Shown: positions 23,812 through 36,830 of the stretch, one piece after another
How positions within the stretch are numbered: position 1 is the first letter of the stretch
Layout: the number at the start of each line of letters is the position of its first letter
Assembly: GCF_001039355.2 (NCBI RefSeq)
Contig: NW_019775402.1
Span: forward strand, 13,339 to 77,338
DNA from: Lingula anatina
Taxonomy: Eukaryota > Brachiopoda > Lingulata > Lingulida > Lingulidae
DNA length: 64,000 nucleotides
Reading direction: 5' to 3'
The notes under the pieces: model-generated
Databases searched by the model: none
What the model saw: only the letters and a program-made list of their open reading frames with translations
What the model was told of the DNA's origin: nothing
Program-made: the position numbers and the translations under genes

Positions 23812-24180
23812 ATGTTAGTTAAATTCTACAAACAATTTTTCTGCTCGCTTACTTTTAATAATTTTGTTTTAAATGTTAAATTAACCTATGGGAATAAGTG
23901 TACAGCGGAAGACAAGAATAGTCTTGACCGCATAGTGAAAATTGCTAGATTTTATTTTAGGGAGGGTATAACCACCAAGACAAAGTTTGTATGCGAGACG
24001 AGTGCTCATAAAAGTTTTTTAAACACCACATTTACTGACTGACTAGACTAACAGAAAAATGACAGATTTTATTTTAGGGAGGAATAGCCACCACGAGAAA
24101 ATGTGCATAAGAGACGAGTGCTCGAGGTTTTTTAACGCCGCATTTACTGAGACTAGTCTAACAGAAAACTCGCACTGCCT
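23812..24180 (+). pseudogene. LINE-related C-terminal fragment with local tandem duplication
   Basis: The plus-strand frame at 23,880-24,040 reads NKCTAEDKNSLDRIVKIA, matching the 'DK..L...vk.A' start of a C-terminal domain found after the polymerase in some fish and invertebrate LINEs (compare 25,852). A following 'ttttattttaggga..gtgctc..agttttttaa' block is repeated at 24,067-24,140. It is not functional. Confidence 0.5.
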
Positions 24181-24356
24181 TTCACACTTAATACAAGAAT
24201 ATAAATAATTAAATAACCACACAAAAGCAACGAACTAACTATTCGCATTAGTGCACCTAATACCAAAATATCGCCATTAAAATTCTGCACAACACATACT
24301 TAGGGGGACTACAGCGCATAACTGATATACGTTGTCAGGACAATTCACCCCCAATT

Positions 24357-24424
24357 CACCTCCCCCCCCCCCCCAAGGACAACCCCTCCCTCAGGACAAT
24401 CCCCCCCGAACGACTCCCCCTACC
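24357..24424 (+). repeat. Poly-C-rich stretch
   Basis: Runs of up to about 14 C separated by 'aaggacaa'-type linkers. Prone to sequencing error. Confidence 0.85.
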
Positions 24425-24454
24425 CCCTCGAAAAAATATGTGAATGTTTAAAGG

Positions 24455-25020
24455 TGCAACTCTAGGATAGAGAGTATGAATATCAATCAACAAACTATTT
24501 TATCCCATTTTCATTTTTTTGTGAAGCACAAGTACAGAAAATTTAAAAACAGAGGTACGGAAATTTTTATTAAAAATCTGACCAAAAATTATCTCCAGGT
24601 AAAAGTTGGGTAAACGTATAATTTCACTCATCAATGTAACCGTTTGATGAATTTATTGACACTTTCAATTCCTTCATCGCTCCCTCACCCTTGATCAAGT
24701 TGCCTGCTATTTATCTAGGTGTATCTCCAGGTAGGGTAAACAGATTTTCTCACATACGCAGGTATTCTTTTGATTATCTAGCTGTCACTATTAATTGCTT
24801 GACCACTTCCCATCTACCCACTTCCTACCACACTAGAATTAAAAAACATTCATGTGCTAAAAAATCTGTTAATCTGTTTGTCTGTTACCTACATTTACTC
24901 AGGATAGGTGGATATACCTTTCAGATTTTTTGAAAAAATTGTCTGTACTTGTACCTCATGAAAATGAAATTGGGATAAACTAATTTGTTGAATATGAATA
25001 CTCTCAAACCTGGACTTGCA
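24455..25020. mobile_element. Terminal-inverted-repeat element, 566 bp
   Basis: The left end (24,455-24,540: tgcaactctagg, agagtatgaatat, tttatcccattttcattttt, agcacaagtacag) pairs with the reverse complement of the right end (24,940-25,020: ctgtacttgtacct, atgaaaatgaaattgggata, gaatactctcaaacctggac, ttgca). The arms are about 80 bp with some mismatches. An 80-codon frame inside (24,691-24,930) has no recognisable motif. Most likely a non-autonomous DNA transposon. Confidence 0.65.
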
Positions 25021-25851
25021 TTATCACAATAAAAATATTCATAAAATGGATGAAAAAGTTTAAATTTGTACTCTTTATTTTATATTTGTATATTTTTGTA
25101 TATGAGGGGATTTTCTGGGGGGTGTCCTTGGAGAGGGATTTTCCTAAAATCGTGATATACATATTCTATAGCAGAAATGCTTGTGTAGCTCTTGAGTTAT
25201 GTGATTTTTTTCCTTTTTTTAACAAAACTGAGTCAGGAAGGAAAAAAGAAATATTGACACAGATATTTTCAGGTTTACAAAATCTTCGCGAGAAAGGGAA
25301 GAAAAAATATTTATCTATTATCTGGTACTAACGTATTTGACAGTCCCACTATATAGTACATGTATATCTACGATTAACATTGTTACCGATTTTATAGAGT
25401 GAGACACAAAAATAGGCAGCTCACCAAAATTCATAAAAAACATCCTTGAAGGGAAAGAAAAGTCAATTATCTCAACAGGATTCTATATATAATATAATAT
25501 AATATATATGTGTATATATACATATTTATAATTATTTATATCATAAAATAAAAAAATAATGTTCAGCCTAGTAGGCCATCCTATAATTTCCAATAATCTT
25601 GAAATTGTTTCTGCTTATTTTTATTCGAGATTAATTTTTGAACCTAGAACATGTTTTTTAGGCTTATAAGAAGACCATCCCAGCTGGGCCATTTTTTTTC
25701 GGAAATTCTACCTTGTATATAATGTTTCGTGTACATAAATATTATTGTAGTTATTGGATGTCTGTAGGGTCTACTCAATAAACTGCCCTTCCCCAAAATT
25801 AAGAGCAATTCCTAATATACCTTATGAGATTTCCTTCATTGGACCTATATA

Positions 25852-26110
25852 TTGAGAATAAAGTGTACAGCTGATGACAAGAATCGTCTCGAACGCGAAG
25901 TGAAAATTGCCAGTCATACTTTAGGGAGTGAATTACCATCAATAGAAAGTTTGTATGGGAGACGAGAGCTCAAGAAAGTTAAATCAATCATGAGTGACCC
26001 CGGCCACCCAGCGAATAGTTTGTTTTTACCTACGTTATCAATACGCCTACGGTCCCCAAGGCAACTTCCACAGGCACCAAAAATGTTTTACCTGTCGGCA
26101 AGACGTATTT
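25852..26110 (+). pseudogene. LINE ORF2 C-terminal domain fragment
   Basis: The frame reads KCTADDKNRLEREVKIASH, a LYGRRELKKV segment, then SIMSDPGHPANSLFL and later residues. The order (DDK..L...VKiA, LY.RR...kv..I..D..HP....F) is that of a C-terminal domain common in non-LTR retrotransposon ORF2. The usual following LPSGRR-type block is degraded. A TATA-rich spacer lies just upstream (25,480-25,560). Confidence 0.6.
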
Positions 26111-26163
26111 TAACGAAAACATTTGATTTTACTCTAATTAATCTTATCGACATCTCATATTAA

Positions 26164-28900
26164 TTTTCATTACACATTTTTTTATGTATAAATATGACAA
26201 TAAATTATCATCATTATTATTTATCAAAGTATTTTGTTGAAATAAACACAGAGGCACATGCTTAGTTACAATCTCAGGAAAAGACCGAGCACAGATTGAA
26301 AACCCCAATTTTTTCGACGGTTACCCCATGGAGGTACCTCTTCCACCACCGCCGTGGCGGTCACACAAGGGTAGGTAAACAAACAAAACACGCGATAAGA
26401 CAGACAGACAAAACTACTCTCATCTTACGACCCAACGCACTTGTTACGTACTTGGCTGCCATTCTTTTTTGGGCAAATTAGCGCGATATTATTTTCATAA
26501 GATGTACTGCACTGAGTGCCTCCTTAAAACTACTTTTCGTTTGCTCTCTTTATGACCCGGGCCCTCGCTCGGTCGAGAGAAAAACATTACTCACGAGCGT
26601 TGCGCCCTCCACGCCAATGGTGACAAAATAATATCTAAACCTTTTCTTCGCTGAGATAACAATAAGTTAAACGGCACATTACGTGCTTTGTGGAAAGTAA
26701 CTCTGCCAAACCAATTGCAGGGTATGTATGACTGACTTTTCAAGTTCACTTTGTGACAAAAAAGCCCGGGGCATAAGGTTACGCGTTTTTTATTTTTCCA
26801 TCTATTATTCTGATCTCTTTCATAGATTTCTTTAAATGCAGTGCACCGACTACCCCTTCGTTGCACTTATTGCTCCTCGAGTTTTTTGTCCTCAACACAT
26901 GACAGTGCGCTTTCCTTCCTTGCGGCGAAACGCCCAAAGGGCTAATATTATTTATCGTCAATGAGTGAAATGAAAACGGCTGCATGGTGGTTGGTTTTTC
27001 TAAAGATAAAAACTGAGCACTATCAGCACTTTGGTAAATGTTGAGCGATTCATTTTGAATACAATTTTGGTATAAATTTGTTTTGAATTTTCTATATCTT
27101 ACACAACATGCCCAATCTTATATGATATGATTTTAAATATATTTGGCGATGTAACGGTACAAAAGTGATAAATAATAATAATGAATCAATGGATAGATTA
27201 ATTTATTATTAATACGTGTATGTTATCAGGTTTAAAAAAGGCAAGCAAAGTAACAGTCGAAAAATATTGTAATTGACACAAGAACTAAAAAAAAAAAAAC
27301 ATTTAACTACAAACGCGTAAACTGATGATATATAAACAGTGCGTATTTCTGAAATAAGTATTATTTAAAAATATAAACAGATGGTTGCAATATATAGTAA
27401 ACGGAAAAGATAGCGCTTTGGTAACAATAATAGACACCATAAAGTTCTTATAACAATGTATACACGCATTTTCGCTCATTGCTTCATCTGACTGAATAAA
27501 ATATCAAACATCACAGGTGTGCACTAAAAAGCCTCAAGCCTCAGCAGTTCATTAATTTCTACTCAAAATGACTACTCAACTTTGAACCCAAATATATTCG
27601 AAAGTGAGCCAAGAAATATGGAGAGAGAGAAAGCTGTAGCCAAGAAAACCATCACGGTCAGATTCCTTGCGCAGGCACACTTAAAAGCGAGTTTTTTAAC
27701 GCCCGCCCCATGCGGAGCACTTGATCTTATCACGGGAAGTTTCACCAAGTTTCCAGACTTTTTTTTGTCTCTTTTATTATTTTTTGTCACATTTGCCATA
27801 TTGTACATCAGATGTACTGCACCGAGTCCCCCCGACTTTGCACCGGTTGCTCACTTGACGCTTTCTGACGGTATCAGGGAAGGTTATGACATTTCGTCAC
27901 GCCATGACTGACAAACACGCAAAGGTGGCAACGCGGTATCTTTACACTACAATTGTGTCGTATGATAAAATCCCTGTCATATTTTGAGAAAATTTGTTGC
28001 GAACAAAATATTAATTTAATTAGAAAACAGCCATTTGTGTTGCATAACTAGTGTAATTTAAGGTAGACTTTATCTTCATCTTCGGGAATTTACTGTCATG
28101 TTTTCGTAGTCACGCGCTACTGCCAGTTTTGAATTGGAAACCATTTAATGCTGCAGTAAAAGCTTGTATATCACATTACACTATGCCTTTCCCCAAAACC
28201 AAGAATAAAACGACAAAGGAACCTTGGGTAAAAATAATGAAATAAACAGCATCCAAAATCGGAGAATGTGCTAATGAGATTATATGAACCTAAAAAGGTG
28301 CACAGCAAACGACTTACTGGAAAATGGACCGTAAAATCACCAAACATTTAATTCAAACGAACCTTTTGAAATGATATGAACCGAAAACCAAGGTAGACAA
28401 ACTATATTCCTCTGAAAAAGGTGCTTAAATTCAAATTTACTTGAGTTGGACAGTAACGTTTATTCGATCAGTAAATTAATTTTGCAATATGTTATACTGT
28501 ATACCCATTTCTCGAACGCATTGGAAGCGAAATCCAAATGTAGCGGTGGGGTGTGGGATGTGGGGGGGGGGGGGGCGGGGGGAACCATCTTTAAAAAAAT
28601 TACAAAGATGACTCTTAGCCCTTTTTATACTTTCTGCCCCCCCCCCCCCCAACTCCCACCCCACCCCACTTTAACATTATTAACTTTTTTGCGGCAATGA
28701 ACATCTTTTAAAGCGGAACTAATTTATTTAGGGAATTCCAGACGTAAAAAAATCTCTGAGCAGAAAGATGTATCGTGGTGCACCCTCTGAACTCGCGAAG
28801 ACTCCCTCCCTCCCGTCCTTCCTTCAGTCCAAAGAAATATATTTTAAATCTATCTGGCAGCCACCTGCCTTCTAGGCTTTGTTGGTTCTGTTATTATCTT
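26164..28900. other. Gene-free spacer with a dispersed short repeat
   Basis: A motif 'gatgtactgcaccgagtgcccc' recurs at about 26,500, 26,838, 27,806 and 28,919, with related flanks ('..cccccgactttgcaccggttgctc', '..cccccaccgtgtacttggtgctc'), so several fragments of one repeat family are scattered here. G and C homopolymer runs at 28,561-28,580 and 28,636-28,650. No exon is supported. Confidence 0.5.
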
Positions 28901-28918
28901 ATTCACACGACCTGCCAC

Positions 28919-29146
28919 GGATGTACTGTACCGAGTGGCCCCCACCGTGTACTTGGTGCTCCGTGGCGTTCGACGCGCTCATTAGATGCGGCAAAATTGA
29001 GGTGTTGTCATGTTAGTGCAGTTAAACACGCGACGTCCCTTACACCGCTGTTTTGCAGAGGCCATTGCGTAGTTAAGGGTACACGTCGCTCTTTCTTTTT
29101 CTTTCTCATTGGTGTCCCTCTAATTTTTTACACTGATTTTCCTCTC

Positions 29147-29181
<35 letters not shown>

Positions 29182-30350
29182 GGTATCCCTCTACCTTCTC
29201 TCTCTTTCAGTGGCGTCCCTCTACTTTCTCTCCATCAATACTGCTGGATGCGCCTCTAATTTTTCTTACATAGCGGTGTTACTGAGACCATCGCGTAGTT
29301 GCTGGTAAACGTCCCTTTCTCTTTCATTGATTGATGTCCCTCTATTTTTCACAACTGATTTTCTCATTCAGTCTCTCTCTTTCTTTCACTTGCGTTCATC
29401 TGTTCTCTCTCTCTCCATCAACAATACTGTTTGCGCCTTGAAAGTTTCTTACATAGCGGTTTTACTGAGACCATCGCGTAAGGTTAGTCGCTCCTCTCTC
29501 TCTCTCTCTCTCATTAGTGTCCCTCCATTTTTTACACTGATTTTTCCTCTCTCTCTTTCTCTTGGTCTCTCTCTGTCTCTCTTTCTCTCTGTCTCTCATT
29601 TGTATCCCTCTGTTCTCTCTCTCACTTTTTCCATCAACAATACTGTATGCGCCTTGAAAGTTTCTTACATAGCGGTTTTACTGAGACCATCGCGTAAGGT
29701 TAGTCGCTCTCTCTCTCTCTCTCATTAGTGTCCCTCCATTTTTTACACTAATTTTTCCTCTCTCTCTCTTTCTCTTGGTCTCTCCCTGTCTCTCTTTCTC
29801 TCTGTCTCTCATTTGTATCCCTCTGTTCCTCTCTCTCTTTTTCCATCAACAATACTGTATGCGCCTTTAAAGTTTCTTACATAGCGGTTTTACTGAGACT
29901 ACTAATAAAGGGAAGTCGCTCTCTCTCGCTCTCATGAGTGTCCCTCCATTTCTTCACACAGTTTTTTACCCTCTTTCTCTTGGTCTCTCTATGTTTCTCT
30001 CTCTCATTTATGTCCCCCTGTTCTCTTTCTTTCTTTCTCTTACGCTACATCAGCAATACTGTACGCTCATTCAAAATGTATTACATAGTGGTTTTAATTA
30101 CCATGACCATCGCGTATTCAGGGGTACACGCCGCTCTCTCTGTCTCTCATTTGCGTCTCTCTGTTTTCTCTCTTTCTCTTCATCAGTACTGGATGCGCTT
30201 TTAAATTTTATTACATAGAGGTTTTTTCGAGAACATCGCGTAACCACGGGTAAACGTACTGTGTCTGTTTCTGTCTCTCTCATAAGTGTCCCGCTATTTC
30301 CACAGTGACTTTTCTCTTTCTCCATCAAAACTAGAGGCGCCTTTAAAATT
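28919..30350 (+). repeat. CT-rich tandem array with units of about 200-235 bp
   Basis: Each unit has four parts in order: 'cattagtgtccctccatttttt', 'cacactgatttttcctctctct', a (TC)n run with 'tcatttgtatccctctgttc', and 'ccatcaacaatactgtatgcgcctttaaagtttcttacatagcggttttactgagaccatcgcgta' type text. The 'catcgcgta' landmark recurs at about 29,290, 29,476, 29,691, 30,112 and 30,234. Ser/Leu-rich reading frames through it are artefacts. Confidence 0.85.
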
Positions 30351-32080
30351 TTAATTAACCATAAAATATATTAATAATTCCATGACAAGTTTTCAGAAAA
30401 AGAAAGAATAAAAAAAAAGGAAGAAGCTTTTTTTCCTTTTTATGTAATTGAATTACATTTAAACATTGTAGATATTTTATCTAAATGTTAACGATTTTGA
30501 TACGGTAAGAAACATATGTCTTGGCAATAATATCCAGTGTTTGTCCAGTTTTTAAAAGGAGCTTATTTCAATTAATTCTAGTGAAAAAAAATATCCCGTA
30601 AAACACGGTACACACTCCAATTAGCATCAAACTGGAAGACCGATCTTGACAAATACGCCAATAAAATTATTCAAAGTTAACATAATTGGTATCAAGGAGC
30701 TAATTAATCTTGTAGACATTTCTAGATGAACAAAACTCCTGCTGTTTTAATAACATTTTTATCCTTAATATCATTGTCTTTTATGAAACCTAATATAAAG
30801 AAAGTTAAAGTCATCTGTATTCAACTACTATGAATAGATATACATTTTGATAAATACTTAAATTATATTTGGAAAATTTTAAAAAGGTTTGATTAATCAT
30901 GAAAAAGCACTGATAAATCAGGTTTTTTTTTTATTTTACAGTTGTAAAACTGCAATTAATTTTTTTGTGCTAAAGCAGAATTCCAGTTACCTCTCGCTGT
31001 TTATTTATCACCATTCCTAGCTGTAAATTGAGAGTTGCGTCAAACATTTATGAATTTTGCATGTAAGGTTTGTTATAAATTCTTTCAAGAATGCGTCTTA
31101 CCAAATGTCAAAGTTTCCACATTTTACCTTTAAAACGTCCCAGTTGACATGCATGAGTTTGCCTTCCAATCATAGGCGTTGTCCACTTGCGTAATTTCTC
31201 ATTCTTTCGCCACATTTACCGTCAGAAAAACATTTGTCCGGCTGTTAGGCAAAACGTTAATTCCAACTGAAAAAATAGAAAAAAATCCCAACAGGTAGCG
31301 CTGCTTCAAATCCAAAGCTTATATGATTTCAGAAAAAAAAAATTAGCTGCAAGTTCAACCACCTGAAAGTGTACGTGTCTTTGTTCTGTCGAAATAGTAA
31401 TAATAATAATTATCATAATAATAATAATAATAGTAATAATTATAATAACAATGGCAACAATAATGACAATCATAATAATAATAATAATAATAATAATCAG
31501 ATAAATAAAAAGAAAAAAGAAAACCTTCTTCCACTCCTTACTAATGCGTGGTCTGCCTCTATTTTAGCAGACATTTTGCTTTATATCTTGCTAAAGGACG
31601 GGTCAAAATGACCTTTGGATAAAGTTTGTTCTGGGTCGTTTAAGCTTTATACGTGCGTGGTCTGGAGAATCAATGTATTTTCATGACCATGGAACATTTA
31701 CAAACACACGCAACAACGGAAAACGAATTCAATGGGCCTGACGACATAAGAGTGACGGGTACGTTAGCTTTGATGGAAGATTTATTCATTCAACGGGATG
31801 GATAGGGCCATCTCTTTGATTCTTTATAGTTCACCCCCAGGCCTTGCTGTGGTTAAGGAACATGGAACATGGGGCTGCATTAAAAAAAAAAAGAAAAAAA
31901 AGAAAGAGAAATGAAGCATAGAATGGAGTATAGTAGTGATGTCATTTTGAACTTAATGACACTTGTGAGGGGTTTTACAGGATACAGGACATTGCAGCGA
32001 GCAAGGGAATATTTATTTTGTATGCAAGATTTTGACATCTTGGATGAGTTTTGAAGTACAGTTTATTCTCAAATGCTGTG
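30351..32080. other. Gene-free spacer
   Basis: An (AAT)n-type microsatellite lies at 31,393-31,500. Otherwise no exon or element is recognised. Confidence 0.5.
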
Positions 32081-32240
32081 CAGGGGCGGATTGATGCCGT
32101 CTTCTGGGTTAGATTTTTCAAGTTTACATAAATAGGTATCTATTTTTTTATTTTTCTGTCGGAAGACGGTAAAAAAATGGGGGATGGATCAACAAAGTAA
32201 TTTGGAAGACTGTCAGAAAATATCTCTGGATCCGACCCTG
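32081..32240 (+). mobile_element. hAT-like MITE family A
   Basis: CAGGGGCGGATTGATGCCGTC at the left, TCTCTGGATCCGACCCTG at the right. The 5-bp duplication ctgtg/ctatg has one mismatch. It lacks the 'cttccggaagac' part seen in the copy at 36,831. Confidence 0.8.
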
Positions 32241-33208
32241 CTATGAGCATTTCACGAAACACAACAAGACCAAAATAATAAGTTGAGATTGCAGCAAGTC
32301 GCATGCCTGATATTCGTAGGTGGTCTACTATCCATGGATGGAAAAGAAAACTTGTAAGTTCATTTCTAACAATTATCCTATTTGCGTTATTTATTGTTAA
32401 TTCTGGTGAAATCCAGTGTCAATTTCAAGTGACGTGGTCTTTACGGATATTAAGCCTACTGATAAAAATGCTGAAAATGGAGAGTACTTAAAAAAGAAAT
32501 TATTTTTTTAATTGATTAGAAAATAGAAATTATTTATCTATAATTAAAAATAAATAAATAAACACGAGACGTGTGTGAACCTTAAATCTGAGCCTCACGA
32601 ATATACCCATAGGGTATGCCCGATCATCAGGAGGTGCTTTTTTTATTTTTCAAATGAGATTTGTCTAGTAAATAGTTTGTATGGGTACTGAATTGAAATT
32701 ATAATGAGAATACGTAAAACGCAATTTGTACACAATTTTCGCTCAAAAGCCACGGTAAAATCTTTTTAACTTCAATATTTTTTCACTGGCTATCGGGTCC
32801 CTTTTGTATCGGGTCCCTTTTGTTGAAGGAGATTACTATCTACATTAATTATTTGGAAACTGTAAAGATTGTTCTAAATAGCGAATTTGTTGGCCTACTG
32901 AAACGGTTCATGATCATCCAGATAAATTTATAATGAGGTTTTTCTCCCATGCTAATTCTTATTCAATTATGCATCTATCTACCAATAAAAATCCCCTCAA
33001 AAATATAAAATATGGGCGTTCATATGTCTCGTAGCGAAGTTTAAGCTTAGGCACCTCAAAGCTTTTATTGTTTATTTAACGCTTTTCTATTTTTAGGTGA
33101 GATAGAAATCGGTATGGGGCGTAACTCCATCCCTGAACAAGATCTTATCACGAAAATTGCACAGGTAACGACATGTGTATGAGTTTTAATCCCGTGCCGT
33201 CATTTTTA

Positions 33209-33450
33209 CCTCCGCCAAGGAGGTTATGTTTTCACCACTGTTTGTCTGTCTGTCTGTTTGTTTGTCATCAACGTAACTCAAAAAGTTATAGACCGATTTT
33301 GATGAAATTTTCAGGAACTGTCAGAAGTGGGCCAAGGAAGAGATGATTAGTTTTTAGTGGTGATCAGTAATCAATAATCAATCAATAATCAATAATAATA
33401 ACAAATTGCTGCCTTGGCGGAGGTCTGCGCTCTCGGAGTGCTTTTCTTGT
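33209..33450 (+). mobile_element. CCTCCGCCAAGG-type MITE, compact copy
   Basis: Starts CCTCCGCCAAGGAGGTTATG and ends CCTTGGCGGAGGTCTGCGCTCTCGGAGTGC, so CCTCCGCCAAGG is an inverted repeat between the left end and the right part. A (tctg)n run follows the left end, then 'aaaaagttatagaccgattttgatgaaattttcagg'. This is the reference form for the amplified copies at 858 and 20,215. Confidence 0.8.
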
Positions 33451-33578
33451 GGTTAAATGTTTTTGTCAAAGATTAATGAGCCCTTAATAACAATGCATCA
33501 TTGAACAGATGCTTTATCTTGTCTTATTAACGTTAAAATCTGAACTAAAGTTTTTAAGAAAAGTCGCTAGTTAGGTTT

Positions 33579-33833
33579 CAGTGGCTGAATCGTAGAGGCG
33601 AGGGGTTCATGGAGAGGGGGGGTCCTGACCCCCCTTCGTTTAAAAAAAAATCACACAAATGGTCCCCTCTTGAAATTAGAATTTTGACTAAACCGGACCA
33701 AATGGCTCCTTCATCGGGCCCCGAACTCCACGCCAAGGTGGGTGCGTGGGGGTGGGGGTGGGAGGGTTGAGGGGGTTGGCTTCGTATCCCTGGACCCCCC
33801 CCCCCCTTTCAAATAATCCTGGATCCGCCCCAA
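33579..33833 (+). mobile_element. hAT-like MITE family B
   Basis: Starts CAGTGGCTGAATCG (mutated) and ends 'aaataatcctggatccgccccaa'. A perfect 5-bp duplication GGTTT flanks it (33,574-33,578 and 33,834-33,838). The interior G-run and C-run are expanded. Confidence 0.75.
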
Positions 33834-33970
33834 GGTTTTGAAGTACTTAATAGTGCCATTAAATTGGCGTAAAGGAGAATTTTGAGAAACCCATTTTGCA
33901 TTTTTTTAACCGAAAATTGCAATTTTGACGTTATCGGTAAGATGACATTTGTGCAAATGGTTATGAATTT

Positions 33971-36057
33971 AGTCAAAGAACAATGAAGATTTTTTTCTTT
34001 CCAAAATAAAAAAACATTAGGAGGAATTACTTTCTTTGCTAATCCTAACATTACCCAAATGCATGGGGCTTCACAATTTTAGTGAGATATCTTATTAGGC
34101 GATTGCATTATTAAAAATTGACTGAGAAGGAAATCAAAATTTAGATTGCACTGTCTCACTAAAAAATATTCGATAAAAGAAGAGAGACAGAAAATATAAA
34201 GGGGTACATCAGCTCCGTGGGTCTGCCAGTAGATGGCGCGGAGGCACCAGCACTGCTACTAAAATCTCGTGTAATATCGCTCTCGATTTCGCACCATATT
34301 TTAACATGGGTTGTAAACACGTGTCGCTAACTGTAAACTAACCAAACGTAAATTATTCGAATGTGGTTCCGTGACAACGAGAACAAGATGTGAATTGACT
34401 GGGAAGTATCTTTTTTTATTTTTATATCGTCCTTGAAAAATACTGCAGCTTTCTATTTTTATTGAAAATGAGATTGTTGGAGCTGTAGGGCCTCTATGTC
34501 CATCACATCTGACAAATGTTTTGATTAGGTGACGGTATAACTAGCCCTTCGCTCAAATTTCGGTTGTGTCGCTGCTGTGTACTTATATTTTTACTCTCAG
34601 AGGAAATGAAGACCGATATATAATTGTTGATATATGAGAAATCTGTTTTTTTTATATAATTGAAATATCTGTTGATGTATGTATATTTAAAATTTTATTT
34701 ACTTTTAGGATTTTTGAATGATATATGCAGGTCATCTTTCAAATAAATCTGTAAATAAATAAGGAAGGTCGACTTGTAAAGAATACACCTCCCCCCAAAT
34801 ATGTTAGTTTGATTTACCAATGTTTCCTAAAATTTAGTTGTGTACTGACCTTGATCAATGTCTACTCTATTGAAATATAATAGTTAGACAATTTACGTGC
34901 AGAACACTGATTTTTCTGTAACAACAACAACAACAACAACAATAATAATAGCAATAATAATAATTAAATGATTATTTTTCAAAATCGCACTGCACATACG
35001 TTTCCATGCTGTTTTCAAAAAGCTTAAGAGAATCCAAAACCATTGGTAAAAATCCCGACCGTAAATAGATGTTTTAGTTTGATTAAAAAATTGTTCTTAA
35101 TATTTGCTCGCGTATCTCAAATTATGACTTCACGAATCTTTCACTATAATCTGGCTATTTGAACCAATACGACGTGAAATATGCCAGATGTATAAACAAA
35201 TGTGTAATTCACACTGTATTTGCTGTATTACTAGCGCATTGTTTTACATACTTTGGTTTTTTTTACAGTACATGAAGATTGTCTTTCAAATATACCCTAA
35301 AATAAAAAAGATAGGCCCACTTGTGGAGTATGATTCCCTCTCTCCCCCTAAAAGAAATGCACCAGTAAGCAAAAGAGCGATGTTTTCCTAAATTTAGTAA
35401 TGCACGACCTTGATCTACACCTCTCCTATCGAATTATACAGAATAGGGCGGCAATTTATTAGGATTACTCTTTTTTTTTTTTCATAATAATGCGCTTCAG
35501 CGCTGCTTTCATAAAACTAAAGAGAATCTTAGACCTTAGAAAAAAATTCTGATTAAAAGTCAGAGACTAAAATTAATAGATCTAATGATCATATAAGAAC
35601 ATAAAAGTCAAAACACTGAAAATGGAAATTAAAACTTTAAATTAGCTGGAGAACTGTAAAAAAATGTTTTTACACCGTAAAAAAAGACAGAGCTTGTTTC
35701 TGTTCTGGTAAAAGGCTGTTATTGAGGTTCGTTTGAAGTACCTATTCAGTGGCTGATTAAAAAGAATTTGAGCTGCCGTGGAAAATGTTCTTTTTTCCCC
35801 TTGCGTAACATGAGCAATTTTTTGTTCATTTCTTAAGTGACAGGCTATCATTATAAATGATTGGGCTTACAGTCTCTTGTAATGTTTGTGAATTCAGGAA
35901 AATATGAGAATCAACATCAACAAAGTTTTGAGGACGTTCCTTAAACTTTTGGACGGTGTAAACTCATAGGTCGGAAACTTAACAAACAAAAGAAAACAGG
36001 TGAGATGTTATCTTAACCGGCAGGTGAGGAAAACACCAAGGGAAACATTGATGTTTT
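33971..36057. other. Gene-free spacer
   Basis: No exon with splice sites and motif is recognised. (ACA)n(ATA)n microsatellite at 34,921-34,965. Confidence 0.4.
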
Positions 36058-36430
36058 TTCATTCATTCATTTATTTATTGACTTGTCATGTGCTCAGAAC
36101 ACCAAGCCCTTATAAGACACCTGTTACGTAAATTTTTTTCTGTCTCAGATAAAAAATTCTTAACAATAAATCTGGCTAACTGCCTAAAATTATTTGCCAT
36201 TGAATCTCCTATAGAAATTTCATTTACTTCATTGTTTGGATGCCCAACCTTTTATAAATTTACACTTTTCCTCTATATAAGCAGTCTGAGTGCACTGAAG
36301 AAAGAAATGACTCATCTTATAATGCCTTTTTCGCATAGTTGGCATCCTTTTAATAGGCGTATTTGGGCATCGTCCAGCTTCTACATGTAAAGGAAAAATC
36401 CCCATCAGAAATTGACTTAAATGATTTTTT
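36058..36430 (-). pseudogene. LINE 3' end, copy 2
   Basis: On the minus strand the order matches the copy at 22.4 kb: 'agaagctgg..' from 36,385, a CQLCE-like and 'SFLSS.H..CLY' stretch around 36,350-36,270, and the tail 'ataagggcttggtgttctgagcacatgacaagtc' at 36,110-36,077. It ends in (AAATGAATG)n. Frameshifted throughout. Confidence 0.65.
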
Positions 36431-36830
36431 CCTTCCTATTTAATTCTTTTTAGAAATATTTTTCAGTTTTCAGTTTTTTAAATCCCCAAATATGTTCTGA
36501 GTTGAGGCATTTTAAAAATTCTTTTTCATTAAATTTGTAATTTTCCATTAAAAAGTTTTTGATGCTATCTTTATCAACAATTCACTTGTTAAAAATAATT
36601 TTCCATATCACAGAATCTGATAATCTCTCTCACCGCAGAGCACTAATTCTTAATTCCCAATTTATAATCTTCAAGAAAACTTAGTGTAACAAGTCTTTCG
36701 TATTGAGCAAGTACCAAATTATTCCAAAATCTGACCACGTTTACCCAACAGATACAGAGCGTCATTATAACATTAGCATAACGTTTTTAAAAATATATAT
36801 TAGACACGTTATGGTAACGTTTTAATAACG

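Larger units (their letters stand above)
32400..33970. repeat. Dispersed repeat D, copy 2, interrupted by two MITEs
   Basis: Co-linear with 12,590-13,240: the 'tttctatttttaggtgagatagaaatcggtatgggg' block at 33,085 and the 'ttttgagaaacccattttgca' block near 33,880. The interruptions are the elements at 33,209 and 33,579. Confidence 0.6.

Noticed and set aside
28775-29728. Two long Ser/Leu-rich plus-strand frames (177 and 133 codons)
   Set aside because: They follow the CT-rich tandem array, and the repeated peptide text mirrors the DNA repeat; no splice or homology support.
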